Shown here piece after piece: positions 18,121 to 26,233 of a DNA stretch of 63,060 bases. The notes below the pieces were generated by a model, which saw nothing but the letters and a program-made list of their open reading frames with translations, was not told the DNA's origin and made no database searches. Position 1 is the stretch's first letter, and each line of letters opens with the position of its first letter. The stretch comes from an uncultured Opitutia bacterium (GTDB taxonomy: Bacteria; Verrucomicrobiota; Verrucomicrobiia; Opitutales; Opitutaceae), in assembly GCA_903830425.1 (NCBI GenBank), contig CAIKTR010000025.1, positions 1 through 63,060 on the forward strand, given 5' to 3'. The translations under genes and the position numbers were made by a program.

Positions 18121-18176
18121 CCGCGGGCTGCAGTCGCGTCTTGCGGCCGGCCGCCGACCGCCGTCTTACTGTCGCC

Positions 18177-18476
18177 ATGAGCATCGAGTTCGGCTGGTGG
18201 AACAAGGATCCCGACGGAAAAAAATTCCAGGTCAGCGCGGTCGTGCACGGCGGCAACATCGAATGGACCAAGCACCAGGGCCACCACTCGTCCTGGGATC
18301 CCTACACCCCGGACGATGACGACCGCGAGCGGCTCATCTACGAGGCCGAGAAGCGCGTGCCGCGCCGCCTGATTTCCACCAAGCAGTTCGAGGAGATCAA
18401 GCGGCTGAGCGACAATACCGGCCCGGGCAAGATTTCCGGCCGGCGCGTCACCGGCAACGGCCCGTCGTACAACTGA
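18177..18476 (+). CDS. conserved-looking hypothetical protein
   Basis: A 99-residue soluble, very hydrophilic protein that I do not recognise. It opens with MSIEFGWWNKDPDGKKFQV, has HGGNIEWTKHQGHH and WDPYTPDDDDRE, and a basic helix RRLISTKQFEEIKRL. The Trp/His-rich middle and the good codon bias support a real gene. It starts 56 bases after the phosphoesterase gene and converges on the NUDIX gene. Confidence 0.65.
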   Translation: MSIEFGWWNKDPDGKKFQVSAVVHGGNIEWTKHQGHHSSWDPYTPDDDDRERLIYEAEKRVPRRLISTKQFEEIKRLSDNTGPGKISGRRVTGNGPSYN

Positions 18477-18494
18477 GCCGCCGGGCGGCCGGCG

Positions 18495-19052
18495 CTACCG
18501 ACCCACCAGCGACCAGATCAGCCGGAACGGCCGGCCATAGTCCTGCGGCCGCGCCGCCATCCGCCGGGTCAGCTCCCCCGGCTCGAGCCACGCGCCGGCC
18601 TGGATCTCCTCCGGGTGGAGGACAAACGGCCCCTCGTGCCGCAGCCGGTAGACCCAGCAGAACTCCCAGCCGGTCTCCGCGCACGCCTCGATCCGCCGCC
18701 AGCGTTCCGGCGGCGCCGCCAGCTGCAGCCCGAGTTCCTCCCCCAGTTCGCGCACCGCCGCGGGATCGTAGTCCTCGCCCGCATCCACGTGGCCCGAGCA
18801 GGAGGAATCCCAGAGGCCCGGGGACAGGTCCTTCGTCCAGGAGCGCTGCTGCAGGAAGACCTCGCCGGCGGCATTGAACACCAGCACATGGACCGCCCGG
18901 TGCCAGAGCCCGCGCGCATGCACCTCCCGCCGCCGGGCCCGGCCCACCGGCTCGTCCCGCTCATTCACGACGTCAAAATATTCGTCCGGCCCGGGCGGTC
19001 CGCCGCCGGCCCCGACCCCCACGCCATGCCCCGCCTTTACATTCCGGTTCAT
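18495..19052 (-). CDS. NUDIX hydrolase, IDI/YfcD-like
   Basis: A NUDIX protein with the extended start EYFDVVNERDEPVGRARRREVHARGLWHRAVHV that marks the isopentenyl-diphosphate isomerase/YfcD-like group. The NUDIX box is GHVDAGEDYDPAAVRELGEE followed by LGL. WTKDLSPGLWDSS is also typical. The substrate is not determined. Start is uncertain: ATG 19052 overlaps a repeat element, and GTG 19022 is a credible alternative that gives about 175 residues. Confidence 0.8.
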   Translation of the reverse strand: MNRNVKAGHGVGVGAGGGPPGPDEYFDVVNERDEPVGRARRREVHARGLWHRAVHVLVFNAAGEVFLQQRSWTKDLSPGLWDSSCSGHVDAGEDYDPAAVRELGEELGLQLAAPPERWRRIEACAETGWEFCWVYRLRHEGPFVLHPEEIQAGAWLEPGELTRRMAARPQDYGRPFRLIWSLVGR

Positions 19053-19082
19053 TCGTGTCCATTCGTGGCTCCCCAACCGGAA
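19042..19082. repeat. inverted repeat enclosing tandem 10-base repeat
   Basis: TTCCGGTT (19042-19049) and AACCGGAA (19075-19082) are perfect 8-base inverted repeats. Between them are two near-identical 10-base units, CATTCGTGTC and CATTCGTGGC (19050-19069). The element fills the gap between a divergent gene pair. It may be a dispersed repeat of the host genome or a regulatory site. Confidence 0.5.
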
Positions 19083-19088
19083 AATACC

Positions 19089-19523
19089 ATGCCGAAAATC
19101 GATGTCAGCAAAGTCGCCGAGATTCTGAAGAAGAACCAAATTGATCCCGCCGTGCTGCGGCGCGTGATCGAGGAAATGAACATCGCGGTGCAGCCCGACA
19201 CCGGGGAAGAGAAGCCGCCGGCGGTCAAGAAGCAGTGGGTCATCGTCCTGTCCGATCCCGAAAGCCGCCTGCCCAAGGGCGACTTCGTCGGCTGGGTGCT
19301 GCAGATTCCGGAGAATGAGAGCGTCGTCACCACGCCCGACCGCGTCTTCCGGGCCATCTACGACTTCAACGCCTCGAAGAAAGGCCGCCTGCTGCCGGTG
19401 AAGACCGTTGGCGAGGCCTTCGAAAACGTCCCGGCCAAGCACTTCAAGGACGCCGACGTCTGGGTGAAATCCAAGATTCCGGTCCTCATGCTGCGGACCG
19501 ACAACGAAATCCCGAAGGAGTAG
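19089..19523 (+). CDS. hypothetical protein
   Basis: A 144-residue soluble protein of unknown function. It begins MPKIDVSKVAEILKKNQID, a short helical lead, and continues with a compact alpha/beta-looking domain from KKQWVIVLSDPESRLPKGDFVGWV to KIPVLMLRTDNEIPKE. No signal peptide or membrane segment is seen. It diverges from the NUDIX gene over the repeat element and ends 15 bases before the convergent DUF192 gene. I do not recognise a family. Confidence 0.7.
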   Translation: MPKIDVSKVAEILKKNQIDPAVLRRVIEEMNIAVQPDTGEEKPPAVKKQWVIVLSDPESRLPKGDFVGWVLQIPENESVVTTPDRVFRAIYDFNASKKGRLLPVKTVGEAFENVPAKHFKDADVWVKSKIPVLMLRTDNEIPKE

Positions 19524-19538
19524 CGCGGGGCCGCCGAG

Positions 19539-20066
19539 CTAGCGTCCCAGCCCGAACAGCCGGGGCTCAAAGTCGCGCGCCTGCAGCGCTGCGGCCAGCG
19601 CGGTCAGGTCGAGCCGGGCGCCCGGCGGCACGCCGTGGGCGCGGTACCAGCCCTGGGGCAGCTCCACGGCAAACTGCAGCCGGTCGCTCCGCGAGCGCAC
19701 CGTCCGCTCGTCAAACGGCAGCAGGGGATAAATCTCGGCCAGCTCGCCGTTCGGCGTGAAAAACCCGATGTCGAGCGGCGTGGGCGTGTCATGCATCCAG
19801 AAGCTCAGGGGCTGGGCGGTGCGGTAGACAAAGATCATGCCCTCGTCCGGGCCGAGGTCGCGCCGGCCCATGAGCCCGCGCTCCATCTCCAGGGGGAGCA
19901 CCGCCACCTGCAGGCGCACGGTCTGGTCGCCGAGGCGGATGGCAAAAAAATCCCCGCCGGTTTTCGGCGCCGCCGGGGGCGCCGGGGGCTTCGCCCCGCA
20001 GCCCGCCACCACGAGGAGCAGCGCGAGCCAGCCGGCGGACCAAGAAACCAGATTTGCGTTTTTCAC
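19539..20066 (-). CDS. DUF192 lipoprotein
   Basis: A 175-residue protein with a lipoprotein signal peptide ending LVVAGC (lipidated Cys near 23), a short proline linker and a DUF192 domain. The domain is recognised by VAVLPLEMERGLMGRR, GMIFVY, SFWMHDTPTPLDIGFF and the LPFDERTVRS segment. DUF192 proteins are widespread small extracytoplasmic proteins of uncertain role. The gene diverges from the M24 peptidase gene. Confidence 0.88.
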   Translation of the reverse strand: MKNANLVSWSAGWLALLLVVAGCGAKPPAPPAAPKTGGDFFAIRLGDQTVRLQVAVLPLEMERGLMGRRDLGPDEGMIFVYRTAQPLSFWMHDTPTPLDIGFFTPNGELAEIYPLLPFDERTVRSRSDRLQFAVELPQGWYRAHGVPPGARLDLTALAAALQARDFEPRLFGLGR

Positions 20067-20117
20067 AGACTCGTTGGCTAATCCTCCCCGCCTCCCACTT
20101 CAACCTCTCTCTCCTCC

Positions 20118-21257
20118 GTGGCCCGCCCCCCGCTTCCGCCCCTCCTCTACGCCGACACGGCCACCAGTTCGGACCAGCGCTATTTCAGCGGCGTCGAGGT
20201 GCACGACCCCTTCATCGCCTTCGGGATCGGCCGGCGGCGGCTGTCCGTCCAGAGCGCGCTGGAGTTCGGCCGGGTGCGGAAGGCCGGCACCTTCGACACG
20301 GTCCTGCCGCTGGAGGCCTGGCGCGCCCGCGCCGAGGCCCGGTGGCCCCGCCGCCGGGTCGGGCCCGCCGAGATCATCGCCACCGTGGCCCAGGCGCACC
20401 GGCTCCGCGCCTTCCGGGTGGCGGACGATTTCCCCGCCGCGCTCTTTCTCCGCCTCCGGGCCCTCGGCCTCCGGCTCGAGCTCGCGGACGGCCCGCTCTT
20501 CCCCGAGCGCGAGGTCAAGTCCGCCGCCGAGGCCGCTGCCCTCCGCGAGGGCAACCGGCTGAGCGCCCTCGGCCTCGCCGCCGCCGAGACCCTGCTCCGC
20601 GCCGCCCGGCCCCGGGGCCGGTACCTGCTGACGCGCGGACGGCGGCTCACCTCCGAGGACGTGAAGTTCGCCGTCGAGAGCGCCATCCTCCGCGCCGGCG
20701 GTCTCTCGCTGGACACCATCGTCGCGGGCGGCGACCAGGCCTGCGACCCGCACGACCGCGGCTCCGGCCCGCTCCGCGCGCATGACCTGATCGTGGTCGA
20801 CATCTTCCCGCGCGTCACCGGGACGGGCTATTTTGGCGACATGACCCGCACCTTCCTGCGCGGCCGCGCCCAGGACGCCCAGCGGAAGCTGGTCGCCACC
20901 GTGCGCGCCGCCCAGCTCGCCGCCCTCCGGGTCATCCGCGCCGGCGTCGACGGGAAGTTCGTGCACCAGCAGGTCTGCGACACCTTCCGCGCCGCCGGCT
21001 ACGAGACGCGCCGCACCCCGGCCGGCTCCGTCGGCTTCTTCCACGGCACCGGCCACGGCCTCGGCCTCGCCGTCCACGAGGCGCCGCGGCTCAGCGGCCT
21101 CGTTTCCTGTCTCCTGCCCAAGGGCGCGGTGGTGACGGTCGAGCCCGGCCTCTATTATCCCGGCCTCGGCGGCTGCCGCATCGAGGATGTCGTGCAAGTC
21201 ACCGCCCGCGCGCCCCGGATGCTCTCCAACTACCACTACGAATGGGAACTCCGCTAA
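20118..21257 (+). CDS. M24 family Xaa-Pro aminopeptidase-like protein
   Basis: A 379-residue pita-bread metallopeptidase. The five metal ligands are recognisable: Asp in VVDIFPR, Asp in FGDMTRTF, His in GTGHGLGLAVHE, Glu in VTVEPGLYY and Glu in IEDVVQVT. The N-terminal domain (1-150) corresponds to the creatinase-like half. It likely removes N-terminal residues, often before proline. The start is a GTG; the stop overlaps rfaE1 by 16 bases, so translation of the two is coupled although the functions differ. Confidence 0.88.
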   Translation: MARPPLPPLLYADTATSSDQRYFSGVEVHDPFIAFGIGRRRLSVQSALEFGRVRKAGTFDTVLPLEAWRARAEARWPRRRVGPAEIIATVAQAHRLRAFRVADDFPAALFLRLRALGLRLELADGPLFPEREVKSAAEAAALREGNRLSALGLAAAETLLRAARPRGRYLLTRGRRLTSEDVKFAVESAILRAGGLSLDTIVAGGDQACDPHDRGSGPLRAHDLIVVDIFPRVTGTGYFGDMTRTFLRGRAQDAQRKLVATVRAAQLAALRVIRAGVDGKFVHQQVCDTFRAAGYETRRTPAGSVGFFHGTGHGLGLAVHEAPRLSGLVSCLLPKGAVVTVEPGLYYPGLGGCRIEDVVQVTARAPRMLSNYHYEWELR

Positions 21258-22231
21258 AGGGCCTGCCCGGCCTGCTCCGCAAAATCGCGCGCCTGCGCAT
21301 CCTTGTTGTCGGCGACCTGATGCTCGACCGCTACATCTGGGGTGATGCCACGCGCATCTCGCCCGAGGCGCCGGTGCCGGTGATCGACGTGGACCGCGAG
21401 ACCTGGACGGCCGGCGGCGCCGGCAACGTCGCCCTGAACCTCGCCGCGCTGGGCGCCCACTGCACGGTCGCCGGCTTCCTCGGGGAGGACGAGGCGGGCC
21501 GCCAGCTGCGCCAGATGCTGGAGGCCAAGGGCATCCAGACCCTCGGCACGCCGGGCCGGGGGCAGACGATCGTGAAAACCCGCGTGATGGTGCAGCGGCA
21601 GCAGCTGTGCCGGATCGACCGCGAGTCCGCGCCCGCCGACTACCGCATGAGCGCCGCCCAGGCCGAGGCCCTGCTCGCGCGGGACATCGCCGCCTGCGAC
21701 GCCGTGATCCTCTCCGACTACGCCAAGGGCATCCTGCACGACGAGCTCATCGCCCGGGTGACCGCGCTGGCCCGCGCCGCCGGCACGTTCATCGCCCTCG
21801 ACCCCAAGCCGCGCCGCCCGCTCGCCTTCCGCGACCTCGACCTGATCACGCCCAACAAGCGCGAGTCGCTCCAGCTCGCGGGGATGGAGCTGCCGCCCCA
21901 CACGCCCTACCCGGCCGCCGAGGTCTGCGCGCGGCTCCACCAGCGCTACCGCACCCGGCATCTCGTCATCACCCTCGGCGAGGAGGGCATGCTGCTCAGC
22001 TCCGGCGGGCGCATCGAGCGGACCATGCCCACGGCCGCGCGGGAGGTCTTCGACGTGTCGGGGGCCGGCGACACCTCGCTCGCCGCGCTCGTGCTGGCGC
22101 TCACCGCACGGGCCCCGCTTGAGGTGGCGGCGCATTTCGCCAACGCCGCCGCCGGCGTCGTCGTGGGCAAGATCGGCACCGCCACGGTCACCCCCGCGGA
22201 GCTCTTGGCCTACGTGGCGCACGAGTCATGA
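21242..22231 (+). CDS. rfaE1: D-glycero-beta-D-manno-heptose-7-phosphate kinase
   Basis: A 329-residue PfkB/ribokinase-family sugar kinase matching the kinase half of HldE. Diagnostic segments are ISPEAPVPVIDV near 38-49, GGAGNVALNLAALGA, and the C-terminal catalytic VSGAGDTSLAA with the base Asp. It phosphorylates heptose-7-phosphate at C1 in ADP-heptose synthesis for the LPS inner core. The nucleotidyltransferase half is not fused here and is not in the window. It overlaps gmhB by four bases, so two successive pathway steps are coupled. Confidence 0.92.
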   Translation: MGTPLKGLPGLLRKIARLRILVVGDLMLDRYIWGDATRISPEAPVPVIDVDRETWTAGGAGNVALNLAALGAHCTVAGFLGEDEAGRQLRQMLEAKGIQTLGTPGRGQTIVKTRVMVQRQQLCRIDRESAPADYRMSAAQAEALLARDIAACDAVILSDYAKGILHDELIARVTALARAAGTFIALDPKPRRPLAFRDLDLITPNKRESLQLAGMELPPHTPYPAAEVCARLHQRYRTRHLVITLGEEGMLLSSGGRIERTMPTAAREVFDVSGAGDTSLAALVLALTARAPLEVAAHFANAAAGVVVGKIGTATVTPAELLAYVAHES

Positions 22232-22758
22232 GCAAGGCCCTGTTCCTCGACCGCGACGGCACGCTGATTCTCGACCAAGTCTACCTCGCCGATCCCGCCG
22301 GCGTGGTCCTCATCCCCGGCGTGGCCGCCGGCCTGCAGCGCGCGCGCACCCTCGGCTACAAGCTCTTCCTCTTCACCAACCAGTCCGGCATCGGGCGGGG
22401 CTACCACACGCTGGACGACACCCTGCGCGTCAACGCCCGGATGGAGGAGCTCCTCGGCCTCGGCTCCCCGCTGTTCGCCGGCGTCTGCATCGCCCCGGAG
22501 GCCCCGGGCCAGCCGGTCGTCTACCGCAAGCCCTCGCCGCGCTTCATTCACGAGAAGCTCGAGCAGCACCAGCTAGATCCCGAGCAGTGCTGGATGGTCG
22601 GCGACTCCGCCGCCGACCTCGGCGCGGGGCTCGCCGCCAAGGTCCGGGTGGCCGCGGTCGGCACCGGCCGGATTGATCCCCGCACCCTGCCGGACGTGTC
22701 CGCCCACCACATCCCGGTCTATCCCAGCTTCGCGGAGTTCGCGGCCACGCTGTGCTGA
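22228..22758 (+). CDS. gmhB: heptose 1,7-bisphosphate 7-phosphatase
   Basis: A 176-residue HAD phosphatase. FLDRDGTLI near residues 6-14 holds the nucleophile Asp and acid Asp, LFTNQSGIGRGYH is motif II, and RKPSPRF plus MVGDSAADL carry motifs III and IV. Family and position directly after the heptose kinase support GmhB. The cysteine-rich zinc loop of enteric GmhB is absent (only CIAPEAPGQP with a single Cys), so it would be a zinc-free variant. Confidence 0.9.
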   Translation: MSKALFLDRDGTLILDQVYLADPAGVVLIPGVAAGLQRARTLGYKLFLFTNQSGIGRGYHTLDDTLRVNARMEELLGLGSPLFAGVCIAPEAPGQPVVYRKPSPRFIHEKLEQHQLDPEQCWMVGDSAADLGAGLAAKVRVAAVGTGRIDPRTLPDVSAHHIPVYPSFAEFAATLC

Positions 22759-22799
22759 CGCCGCGGCGGACGGCGCCCCCCCCGACCGCCCCACCCGCC

Positions 22800-23624
22800 A
22801 TGCCCGAACTCGCCGAGGCCGAATTTTATCGCAAGCGCTGGCACCAGGCCGCCGTCGGCCGGCGGATCACCACCGTGCGCCTGCATCCGGCGGCAAACGT
22901 CTTTCGCGGCACGGACGCCGCCGCCCTGCGTCGCGCCCTGGCCGGGGCCCGCCTGCTCTCCTCCGCCGCGCAGGCCAAGCAGATGCTCTTCCATTTCCGC
23001 GGGGACGCGTGGGTCGGGATTCATCTCGGCATGAGCGGCGAACTCCGCGTCGAGCCCTTCGGCTACGTCCCGCAACGCCACGACCACCTCGTGCTGGGCA
23101 CCGCCCGCCACCAGCTGGTCTTCACCGATCCGCGGATGTTCGGCCGGGTGCAATGGCACCGCGGCGCCACGCCGCCCGGGTGGTGGACCCGGATCGCCCC
23201 GCCGGTTCTTTCCCCCGCCTTCACGGCCGAGGCCGTCGCCGCCTTCCTGCGGCGGCGCGCCCGGGCCCCGCTCAAGGCGGTGCTGCTCCGGCAGGAGCGG
23301 TTCCCCGGCGTGGGCAACTGGATGGCGGACGAAATCCTCTGGCGCGCCGCCCTGCACCCCCGGCGGCGGGCCGGATCCCTCCGGCCGGCCGAGGTCCAGC
23401 GGCTCTGGCGCGAGTGCCGGCAGGTCTGCCGCTCGGCCCTGGCGACGATTGCCGGCCGGGGCGCGCACCTGCCGGCCAGCCTCAACGCCCAGATTCCGCG
23501 CACCTGGCTCTTCCCCCACCGCTGGCAGGACGGGGGCCGGTGCCCGCGCACCGGCGGGCGGCTGGTCCGGGCGGCGGTCGGCGGGCGCACCACCTGCTGG
23601 TCGCCGTTACGACAAAAACTTTGA
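22800..23624 (+). CDS. mutM: Fpg/Nei-family DNA glycosylase
   Basis: A 274-residue Fpg-type enzyme. MPELAEAE gives the catalytic Pro-2 and Glu-3, AKQMLF carries the conserved lysine, MSGEL and DPRMFGRV are family segments, and FPGVGNWMADEILW is the helix-two-turn-helix. Substrate should be oxidised purines in DNA. The C-terminal zinc finger is degenerate: in RCPRTGG and TTCWSP only two of four cysteines remain. ATG 22800 gives the required Pro-2. It lies 41 bases after gmhB. Confidence 0.88.
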   Translation: MPELAEAEFYRKRWHQAAVGRRITTVRLHPAANVFRGTDAAALRRALAGARLLSSAAQAKQMLFHFRGDAWVGIHLGMSGELRVEPFGYVPQRHDHLVLGTARHQLVFTDPRMFGRVQWHRGATPPGWWTRIAPPVLSPAFTAEAVAAFLRRRARAPLKAVLLRQERFPGVGNWMADEILWRAALHPRRRAGSLRPAEVQRLWRECRQVCRSALATIAGRGAHLPASLNAQIPRTWLFPHRWQDGGRCPRTGGRLVRAAVGGRTTCWSPLRQKL

Positions 23625-23667
23625 CCCCGCCGCCGCCTTCGGTTCGCTCAGCGGCCACCTCCCCACC

Positions 23668-24441
23668 GTGACCAACGACTACCCCCTCACCCCGCAGCAA
23701 ATCGCCGCCTACCAGCGCGACGGGTACATCCAACTGAACGACGTCATCACGGGTGACGACCTCACCGCCTTCCGCGACGCGGTGGCGGCCGTGGTCAAGG
23801 AGGACACCGCCCGGCTCGACCCCAACCGGACGCGCAACAGCTACGAGCAGATCTTCATCCAGTGCGTCAACGTCTGGCAGCGCTCCCCCGCCGTGAAGTC
23901 GTACGTGCTGCACCGCCGGCTCGGCTCGATCGCGTCCCGGCTCAGCGGCCTCAGCGTCCGCCTCTGGCACGACCACGCGCTGTTCAAGGAGCCCCACACC
24001 GGCGCCAAGACGCCGTGGCACCAGGACACGCCCTACTGGCCGCACCAGCAAAAGATGCACCAGCTCACCCTCTGGGTCGCCCTGCAGGACGCCACGATCC
24101 AGAACGGCTGCATGTCCTTCCTGCCCGGCACGCAAAAGCTGCTGGACATCGAGCCGGTCAACCTGGCCAACCCGCAGGACCTCTACGACGTCGCGCCGCA
24201 GACCAAGGGCCTGAAACCCGTCACCTGCGAACTCAAGGCCGGCTCCTGCACCGTGCACAACGGCATGACCTTCCACTACGCGGGCCCGAACCGCTCCGCC
24301 GGCATGCGCGAGGTGATCGCCATCATCTACATGCCCGACGGCACCACCTACGCGCCGACCACGCATCCCGTGACCGACCCGCTGGGGCTCCAGGCCGGGC
24401 AGAAGCTCAACGGCGAGCTGTTCCCGCTGGTGTCGGACTGA
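23668..24441 (+). CDS. phytanoyl-CoA dioxygenase family protein
   Basis: A 257-residue Fe(II)/2-oxoglutarate oxygenase of the PhyH family. The iron-binding HxD is in WHQDTPYW near residue 116, and the distal His is in VHNGMTFHYAGPN, with a following Arg (NRS) that would hold 2-oxoglutarate. PhyH members hydroxylate many small molecules; nothing nearby points to the substrate. The start is a GTG at 23668, 43 bases after the glycosylase gene; it is the last gene of this plus-strand run and converges on the binding-protein gene. Confidence 0.88.
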   Translation: MTNDYPLTPQQIAAYQRDGYIQLNDVITGDDLTAFRDAVAAVVKEDTARLDPNRTRNSYEQIFIQCVNVWQRSPAVKSYVLHRRLGSIASRLSGLSVRLWHDHALFKEPHTGAKTPWHQDTPYWPHQQKMHQLTLWVALQDATIQNGCMSFLPGTQKLLDIEPVNLANPQDLYDVAPQTKGLKPVTCELKAGSCTVHNGMTFHYAGPNRSAGMREVIAIIYMPDGTTYAPTTHPVTDPLGLQAGQKLNGELFPLVSD

Positions 24442-24457
24442 GCCGGCCGGCGTCCGC

Positions 24458-25450
24458 TCAGGGCGGCATCCGGAGCAGCGCGGCGATCTCCGGGTCGTCG
24501 AGGTTCTCCGCCGTCGCGACCTTCACGCCCGTGTCGACCAGCGGCGGGACCGGCCGCCCCTGCAGCACGTCCACGATGGCCCGCACGCCCAGGCGGCCCA
24601 TCTTGACCGGATCCTGGAGCACCAGGCCGTGCAGGTCGTGGCGCCGGATCGCGGCCGCGTAGGTCGGGCTGTTCGCGAAGCCGACCAGCTTGACCTGGCC
24701 GCCGCCCAGGCCGGCGTTGGCCAGCGCCAGCAGCATGCCCGCCAGCGTGGACTCGTTGGGCGTGAAGATCCCGTCGACCCGCCCGCCAAACCGGTTGAGC
24801 AGGTTCTGCGCGGCCGCCAGCGCCGTCTCGCGGGTGGCGCCGCCGTGCTGGTTGGAGGAGATGACCTCGATCGCCGGGAAACGCGCCGCCAGTTCCTCGA
24901 GGAAGCCCGCCTCGCGCTCCTCGCAGCTGGCCGAGCCGACCTGGACGCGGAGCAGGATGACCCGGCCCCGGCCGTGGAGCACCTCGCCCAGCCGGCGCGC
25001 GGCCAGCCGCCCGCCCAGCCGGTTGTCGGTGGCGATGAAGCTGACCGGGGCGCGGGATTTCAGGCCCGAGTCCACCACCACCACGGGAATCCCCGCCTGC
25101 GCGGCCTGCTCGACCGGCGCGGCCAGCGCCCGCTGGTCGAGGGGCGCGAGCACGATGCCGCTCACCTGGCGCCCGATGAAATTCTCCACCACCTGCACCT
25201 GCTGGTCGCGGTCGTCCTCGCGCAGCGGCCCCTTCCAGATGATCTCGACCGGCGTCCCCTCGGCCCGCAGTTCCGCCTGCGCCTGCAGCGCCCCGGCGTG
25301 GAGCATCTTCCAGTATTCGTGCGTCGTGCCCATCGGGATGACCGCCACCGTGTAGCCGCGCCCGGCCGCCGGGGCCGCCGCCGGCAGCCGCGGCCCGAGG
25401 GCGAGAGCGAGAATCAGGACGAGGCCGGAGGACAGGCGGGGGAGGGACAT
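24458..25450 (-). CDS. periplasmic sugar-binding (Peripla_BP_4) protein
   Basis: A 330-residue type I periplasmic binding protein. Residues 1-30 are a signal peptide (LSSGLVLILALALGPRLPAAAPA). Then AVIPMGTTHEYWKMLHAGA, VSGIVLAPLDQRAL, IPVVVVDSGL and FIATDNRLGG are standard for ribose/xylose-type binding proteins, as is GIFTPNESTLAGML near the hinge. No ABC permease or ATPase is encoded beside it, so it is an orphan component or serves a sensor. ATG 25450 is chosen to start the signal peptide. Confidence 0.9.
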   Translation of the reverse strand: MSLPRLSSGLVLILALALGPRLPAAAPAAGRGYTVAVIPMGTTHEYWKMLHAGALQAQAELRAEGTPVEIIWKGPLREDDRDQQVQVVENFIGRQVSGIVLAPLDQRALAAPVEQAAQAGIPVVVVDSGLKSRAPVSFIATDNRLGGRLAARRLGEVLHGRGRVILLRVQVGSASCEEREAGFLEELAARFPAIEVISSNQHGGATRETALAAAQNLLNRFGGRVDGIFTPNESTLAGMLLALANAGLGGGQVKLVGFANSPTYAAAIRRHDLHGLVLQDPVKMGRLGVRAIVDVLQGRPVPPLVDTGVKVATAENLDDPEIAALLRMPP

Positions 25451-25579
25451 GGGGGAAGGGGTGCCGGGAGGATGAGCCGGTTTGCGCCGCGGCGTACAGC
25501 CCAACCGCGGGCCGCCGCCGGGGCGAGGGCGGACAAAGCAGGCTGGCCAGCCCCGGAGGCTTCGCTACGCTCCGCGCCG

Positions 25580-26227
25580 ATGAAACTAGCGCCGCACAGC
25601 AAACTCGTCGTCATCGGCGACTCGATCAGCGACTGCGAACGCGCCCGGCCCGTGGGCGAGGGGCTCTTCGGGGCGGTGGGCAAGGGCTACGTCGCCCTGG
25701 TCGAGGGCCTGCTCGGCGCGATCCACCCGGCCCACGCGATCCGCGTCGTCAACATGGGCTGCTCGGGCCACACCGTGCTCGACCTGAAAAACCGCTGGCA
25801 GACCGACGTCCTCGACCTCCAGCCCGACTGGCTCGTCGTCATGATCGGGGTGAACGACGTCTGGCGCCAGTTCGACCTGCCCCGCCAGACCGAGATCCAC
25901 GTCTCGCCCGAGACCTACGGCCGCACGCTCGACGAGCTCGTCGCCCGCACCCGCCCCCGGGTGCAGGGGCTGGTGCTGATGGCCCCGTTTTACCTCGAGC
26001 CCAACCGGGCCGACCCCATGCGGCACCGCATGGACGAGTACGGCGCCCTCGTGCGGCAGACGGCGGCCCGGCATGACGCGCTCTTCGTGGACACCCAGGC
26101 GGCCTTCGATGCCGTGCTCCAGCACATGCATGCCAACGCCATCGCCTGGGACCGCGTCCACCCCAACATCACCGGCCACGCGATCATTGCCCGGGCCCTG
26201 CTGGGCGCCCTCGGCGTGCCGCTGTGA
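25580..26227 (+). CDS. SGNH/GDSL hydrolase
   Basis: A 215-residue SGNH-fold esterase. Block I is VIGDSISD with the nucleophile Ser-15, block II has the Gly in MGCSGHTVLDL, block III is GVNDVW with the oxyanion Asn, and block V is DRVHPN with the catalytic Asp and His. There is no signal peptide, so it is probably cytoplasmic. Family substrates range from lipids to acetylated sugars. It diverges from the sugar-binding protein gene and is followed by tlyA after six bases. Confidence 0.9.
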   Translation: MKLAPHSKLVVIGDSISDCERARPVGEGLFGAVGKGYVALVEGLLGAIHPAHAIRVVNMGCSGHTVLDLKNRWQTDVLDLQPDWLVVMIGVNDVWRQFDLPRQTEIHVSPETYGRTLDELVARTRPRVQGLVLMAPFYLEPNRADPMRHRMDEYGALVRQTAARHDALFVDTQAAFDAVLQHMHANAIAWDRVHPNITGHAIIARALLGALGVPL

Positions 26228-26233
26228 GCGCCC

